This document shows, one piece after another, positions 39,810-43,385 of a stretch of DNA of 43,385 nt. Made by a program: the position numbers and the translations under genes. Under the pieces are notes generated by a model that worked only from the letters and a program-made list of their open reading frames with translations, was not told where the DNA came from and searched no databases. The stretch spans positions 1-43,385 of IMG/VR virus record IMGVR_UViG_3300032296_000135; one strand, given 5' to 3'. This DNA comes from a virus. How positions within the stretch are numbered: position 1 is the stretch's first letter; every line of letters starts with the position of its first letter.

Positions 39810-40808
39810 ATGGCAGATATATTTCAGGGAGCGCCAAATCCGGCAACCGTAAGTACAGATCAGACTGTCACCTCGTCCCCCGAGTTTTACACCAATTACC
39901 TTCAGGACATCGCTAACCTCGGTCAGGCGGCGGTTCAGCAGGGTGGTGTAGCTGGCTTTAGCCCTCTGCAACAGCAGGCGTTGAATCTTGCTCCTGACGT
40001 AGCCTTTGCGGGTAGCGGCTCAGCAGGTACAGGTCAGCAGTACCTGACGGCTTCAGGTGCTACGCCGGCGACCTCAATGGTCAACCAGTACATGGATCCG
40101 TACCTACAGAACGTGGTGGGAGAGATGGGTCGCCTGCAAAACCGGGCAATCCAAGAGAACTTTTTGCCTAACCTGCGGGCAGGTGCTGCGGGTTCTGGTC
40201 AGTTCGGTAGTCAGAGGGCTGCACAGATTGCATCACAGTCTCTCAGAGACCTGCAGTCCGATCTGTTGGGTCGCCAGTACACCGCGCTATCCGAAGGCTA
40301 TAGAGGCGCTCTAGGCGCTGCACAGAAGGATTTAGAGCGGCAGTCGCTGGCTGGTCAGGCTTTGGGGCAATTAGGACAAACTCAGCAGACTCTAGGTGCC
40401 GCAGGGCTCAAGACTTTGTATGACTTGGGTGCTAAAGAGCAGGAGCTAGGTCAGAGAGTATTAGACCAGCCCATGAAGCAGGCTCAAGATTATTCTAAGT
40501 TGCTGACGGGTGCTGTTATTCCTGCAAGTACCACCAAACAGACTATCGGATCGACTGGCTACTCAAACAGCCCACTGTCACAGATTGCTGGGTTGCTGTC
40601 GTTGTTTGGCTCTTTTGCTGGCGGCAATACGGGAACAGCTCAGAACTCTACCTCATCTGATCTTGGGGTCGCTCAGCAGGCGGTCAACCTAGCCAACTCC
40701 ATCAAAAAATTTGGTGGCTATGCTGACGGTGGTATGGTGAATCCTCAAGTTGCCTACACTGATGGGCAGGGTAATTTTTACGACGCAAGCGGCTATCTCG
40801 TGGAGTAA
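39810..40808 (+). CDS. Internal virion protein, putative ejection protein
   Basis: The 332-residue protein is Ala/Gln/Gly-rich. The conserved segment MVNQYMDPYLQNVVGEMGRL followed by GSGQFGSQRAAQ and a helical stretch to ~230 is a pattern I associate with phage DNA-ejection or internal proteins. A hydrophobic stretch (IAGLLSLFGSFAGG, ~264-277) could insert into membrane. It ends with FGGYADGGMVNPQVAYTDGQ, another copy of the Gly-Gly motif. It lies between the HNH gene and the coiled-coil protein. The function is inferred. Confidence 0.74.
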   Translation: MADIFQGAPNPATVSTDQTVTSSPEFYTNYLQDIANLGQAAVQQGGVAGFSPLQQQALNLAPDVAFAGSGSAGTGQQYLTASGATPATSMVNQYMDPYLQNVVGEMGRLQNRAIQENFLPNLRAGAAGSGQFGSQRAAQIASQSLRDLQSDLLGRQYTALSEGYRGALGAAQKDLERQSLAGQALGQLGQTQQTLGAAGLKTLYDLGAKEQELGQRVLDQPMKQAQDYSKLLTGAVIPASTTKQTIGSTGYSNSPLSQIAGLLSLFGSFAGGNTGTAQNSTSSDLGVAQQAVNLANSIKKFGGYADGGMVNPQVAYTDGQGNFYDASGYLVE

Positions 40809-40811
40809 CTC

Positions 40812-42719
40812 ATGGCTGATATGTACGACGAATATGATGACGAGGAAGCCGCACCGGCAGAAGATCAATCTGCGCTGACTCAGGCTTACCTGAACACTAC
40901 TCTTCAGCGTAAGAACGAAGCTAAGGCGCAGATGGAGAAGCTGATCCGTGCGCTTGATGCGCGTCGGAACATGCCGTTCGACCCCATGCTGATGCGTGTA
41001 GCGGGTGCTTTGTTGCAGCCTACTAAGACAGGATCGGCTGGCGAGTCTATCGGCTATGCAGCGACCGCCGCTGCTGATGAAGCAGAAAAGCAAGCGCTTC
41101 GTGGCGTTGATATTGCCAAGATGGAGTTTGAGCTGGGCGAGAAGATGCGTCAGCAGCAACAAGGAGTAGACGCTCTGCAGTTGGCTATGGCTTATGAGCA
41201 GGGTACGTTGCCACCGGGAACACCTAATCTAGGCGCTCCACCAGTGCCTGCAGCCGATCAACCAGCCGGTGCTTTGCCACAAGCCGAACCGCAAGCTGAT
41301 CGTATTGGTCAGATTGTAACGGCTGCGGCACCTACTACTCAGATGGCACCTGCTGCTGAGATGCCACTTGCCGGTAGCCGTATGGCTGAATTGCAAAGAA
41401 TGGCGCAAGAAGAAGGACAAATGCCTGCTGCGGCTGCCCCCGTCATTGCTCTTCCATCTGGCCCATTGCCGCCTGCGCGTCGTCGCGCTCCTGATATTAC
41501 TCCGGGAGGAGCAGTCGGTTTTGCTCTGAAAACCGGCGCTCCAGAGTATTACGCATTTAGAAAAGAACAAGAGGAGTTGAATTTAAGAAGACGGGATATT
41601 GAGCAAAAAGGCTACAAACCCATCACCATTGATGGCAACACAATCCTTTTGAGCCCCGGACAGCTCAGACGTTTTACTAATATGCAGAACAAAGGTGATG
41701 CGGAAGGCATCAATAAGTTTTATAAAAACTTGGGATTATCTTCCCCATTCGTAAAAGAAGAAGATGGCACCTATCGTGTAAAAACTTCAGCAGAAAAGGA
41801 AAGAGAAAAAGCCTTGGCTGCTGGCATTGATCAGAAGGATTTCCAAACTGTTTATGGCCCATTTAAGTTAACGCCTGAACAATACGCAAACTTCATTAAG
41901 ATTAATGAGGCTGATCCAGAAATGGGTAGGTCTTATTTGGCAAAGTTCGCTCCTTCTGAAAAGGGAGCTGCAGCCGGTGAGCGTCCAAAACTCATAACCA
42001 CCGATGTGCAAAAGCAAACAGAAGCTAAGCAAACGGAGGTCATGAAAGAAGACGTCAAGCAATCTTCTGAGTTGGCTACTTTGTCTCAAAAGAGAGCAAG
42101 TGAGGCTGCTGAGCTTAAACAAGCGATTGACGATCTGGCCTCTAGTGCAAAGAGCAATCCAAAAGTATTCGGCTTGCTACAAGGGCCGGGATATGTGAAA
42201 GCGATTGCTCGTGCCGTTGATGAGGGCAGCAATTCAGTGAAATTAGGAAAAATTGCAGAAGGCAAGCTTTCCAGAGAAGATTTGTTGGCTCTGCAAGATG
42301 CAGCTAATGCAGAAGCAAGAATGCGAAACATCATAAGGAAAGCAGCCCGAGTTCCGGGTGAAGGTGCAACATCTGATCTTGAAACAAGAATGCAGGCGGC
42401 TTTGGCTCTGACTACCAGCATGAGCCCTGAAATCGTTAGGATTCGCGGTGAAGTTATGCGCGAAAGAGCCATGTACGATGAAAAGGTTTTTGAACTTTGG
42501 AGCAAGTTCAAAAAGGAAAAGCAGGGCTATTTCCAAGAGTTTGTTAATGAGTCGAAAGAGTTTAAAGATTTGAAAAAGAACTACGAGTCTCGGCTTGAAA
42601 ACATTCGTAGAGATAATGCCAAGTTCTTTGGTGGCTCATCAAAAGCTCCTGCATCAAGGGCAACGCCTAGTGGTGAGGCACCAGCATCTGGCGGCGCTCT
42701 TCAAAGATGGACGAGGTAA
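40812..42719 (+). CDS. Large coiled-coil internal virion protein
   Basis: The 635-residue protein has an acidic start (ADMYDEYDDEEAAPAEDQSA), helices with NMPFDPMLMRVAGALLQPTK (~55-75), which recalls the start of other phage internal proteins, a Pro/Ala-rich linker (~135-225), and long charged helices from ~240 to 610. No enzyme motif is seen. GGAG at 40803-40806 precedes the ATG. It is inferred to be packaged and ejected with the DNA, because it lies in a run of large non-tail proteins typical of short-tailed phages. Confidence 0.72.
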   Translation: MADMYDEYDDEEAAPAEDQSALTQAYLNTTLQRKNEAKAQMEKLIRALDARRNMPFDPMLMRVAGALLQPTKTGSAGESIGYAATAAADEAEKQALRGVDIAKMEFELGEKMRQQQQGVDALQLAMAYEQGTLPPGTPNLGAPPVPAADQPAGALPQAEPQADRIGQIVTAAAPTTQMAPAAEMPLAGSRMAELQRMAQEEGQMPAAAAPVIALPSGPLPPARRRAPDITPGGAVGFALKTGAPEYYAFRKEQEELNLRRRDIEQKGYKPITIDGNTILLSPGQLRRFTNMQNKGDAEGINKFYKNLGLSSPFVKEEDGTYRVKTSAEKEREKALAAGIDQKDFQTVYGPFKLTPEQYANFIKINEADPEMGRSYLAKFAPSEKGAAAGERPKLITTDVQKQTEAKQTEVMKEDVKQSSELATLSQKRASEAAELKQAIDDLASSAKSNPKVFGLLQGPGYVKAIARAVDEGSNSVKLGKIAEGKLSREDLLALQDAANAEARMRNIIRKAARVPGEGATSDLETRMQAALALTTSMSPEIVRIRGEVMRERAMYDEKVFELWSKFKKEKQGYFQEFVNESKEFKDLKKNYESRLENIRRDNAKFFGGSSKAPASRATPSGEAPASGGALQRWTR

Positions 42720-42722
42720 ATC

Positions 42723-43385
42723 ATGGCTGGTCGATACAAGAGTGGCACCGAAATTCTTGAGAGCGAAGAATTTAAAAGCGCACCCGACGATGATGCGCGA
42801 CGTCGCATTGTTTTGAGGGAGCTGAAGGCAGATCCTGAGGCTTGGAAAGAATTCCAAAATGCTTCTGGGGTTGAGCAGAATGATTTTTTTAACTTTTACG
42901 GGCTTGGGGATCCAATCGTAAAAGCTGAGCCTCCCGCAGATCAAGCCACTACTTCAGAAGCTCAACAAATTTCTGAGGAAAGAAAAGGCGACATCACACC
43001 GCCCGAGCCAAAAGGCACGTTTGAGCAATATATGGGCGTTCCCGGTGAGGATGTGGCTGCTGGCGCAGGATTCGCTGGGCTTGGGTATGGGGCGTTACAG
43101 CCTTTTATGGAAAAGGCTCAAGGAACCACATTTGCTCAGTTAGAGTCTGCCAAAAACAAGTTCTTTGCTGCTGAGACGAGGTTAAATAACTTACAGCAGT
43201 CTCTCAAAAATGTGCCATCCAGCGTTCAAGCGCAACAGGCTTTTGAAGCTGCTAAAGCAGCGCGTGACGCAGCCAGACAAGAGTTGATGGTTTTACAAGA
43301 AGCCGCAAAAATTGGCAATTTGCCAGAGCGTGTACCGGCTCCTCCATCTGCTCCTGCTGCCCCTACGGGTGACTTGGTGCCTACC
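42723..43385 (+). CDS. Internal virion protein, 3' end cut by window
   Basis: The frame is open from the ATG at 42723 to the window end, giving 221 codons. It begins GRYKSGTEILESEEFKSAPD with a helical, charged N-terminus, an acidic/Pro-rich linker (residues ~60-100), a short Gly/Ala hydrophobic segment (DVAAGAGFAGLGYGALQPFM, ~110-130) and a coiled coil (~130-200) before a Pro-rich stretch. AGGTAAATC precedes the ATG. The full protein is probably a large ejection protein, possibly with an enzyme domain further on; this cannot be judged here. Confidence 0.68.
   Translation, partial: MAGRYKSGTEILESEEFKSAPDDDARRRIVLRELKADPEAWKEFQNASGVEQNDFFNFYGLGDPIVKAEPPADQATTSEAQQISEERKGDITPPEPKGTFEQYMGVPGEDVAAGAGFAGLGYGALQPFMEKAQGTTFAQLESAKNKFFAAETRLNNLQQSLKNVPSSVQAQQAFEAAKAARDAARQELMVLQEAAKIGNLPERVPAPPSAPAAPTGDLVPT

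Noticed and set aside
1-43385. tRNA genes, integrase, attachment sites or origin of replication.
   Set aside because: None was recognised by reading; replication and lysogeny genes, if any, lie outside this window.

Overview
The window is a single-strand, densely packed block of virion and lysis genes from a tailed double-stranded DNA phage. Every supportable gene is on the plus strand. Neighbours are often coupled by ATGA or TAATG overlaps, and ribosome binding sites are mostly AGGAG-like. A large terminase, a P22-type portal, a scaffold, an HK97-fold capsid protein, gp4-like and gp10-like tail proteins and large internal virion proteins are present, but no tape measure, sheath or major tail tube protein. 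This fits a short-tailed (podovirus-like) phage. The nested Rz/Rz1 spanin pair shows that the host has an outer membrane. The gene set resembles uncultured freshwater phages of Proteobacteria as I remember them; that host assignment is inference.

Layout. 1-11480 is the head module: terminase (cut by the window start), a very large PcfJ-domain protein, portal, two small proteins, a GroES-like co-chaperonin, scaffold, two head-associated proteins and the major capsid protein. 11488-16316 holds small virion proteins, among them a Lys/Gly-Gly repeat protein flanked by two UUCG hairpins, a C1q-like protein, a DUF6321 protein and a gp4-like adaptor with an inserted discoidin-like domain. 16316-25140 is the tail fibre region and ends in three tandem paralogous fibre genes built from predicted 5-bladed and 7-bladed beta-propellers. 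25162-27312 holds a glycosyltransferase-methyltransferase fusion and three small genes. 27320-29637 is the lysis cassette (two single-span membrane proteins, holin, lysozyme, Rz with Rz1 nested inside). 29621-34754 holds a DUF5872 protein, an HNH/NUMOD3 homing endonuclease, a second adaptor, a fibre-like protein and a gp10-like protein with two inserted beta-domains. 34754-43385 codes for large internal virion proteins with DUF4214 repeats, interrupted by a second HNH gene, and runs off the window end.

How it works together (inference). The terminase packs DNA through the portal into a shell built on the scaffold, perhaps helped by a phage GroES that redirects host GroEL. The adaptors and the gp10-like protein close the neck. 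The fibres recognise sugars on the host through exchangeable propeller and jelly-roll modules. The internal proteins are ejected with the DNA. Holin, lysozyme and spanins release progeny.

Most unusual points: the three propeller fibres with exactly 7 and 5 repeats and scrambled synonymous codons; whole beta-domains inserted into neck proteins; a short Gly-Gly motif shared by many unrelated virion proteins; the PcfJ protein between terminase and portal; the GT-MTase fusion; and a lysozyme with Cys in place of the catalytic Asp. No tRNA, CRISPR array, integrase or reverse transcriptase was seen. There is no gene-free stretch longer than about 50 bases.
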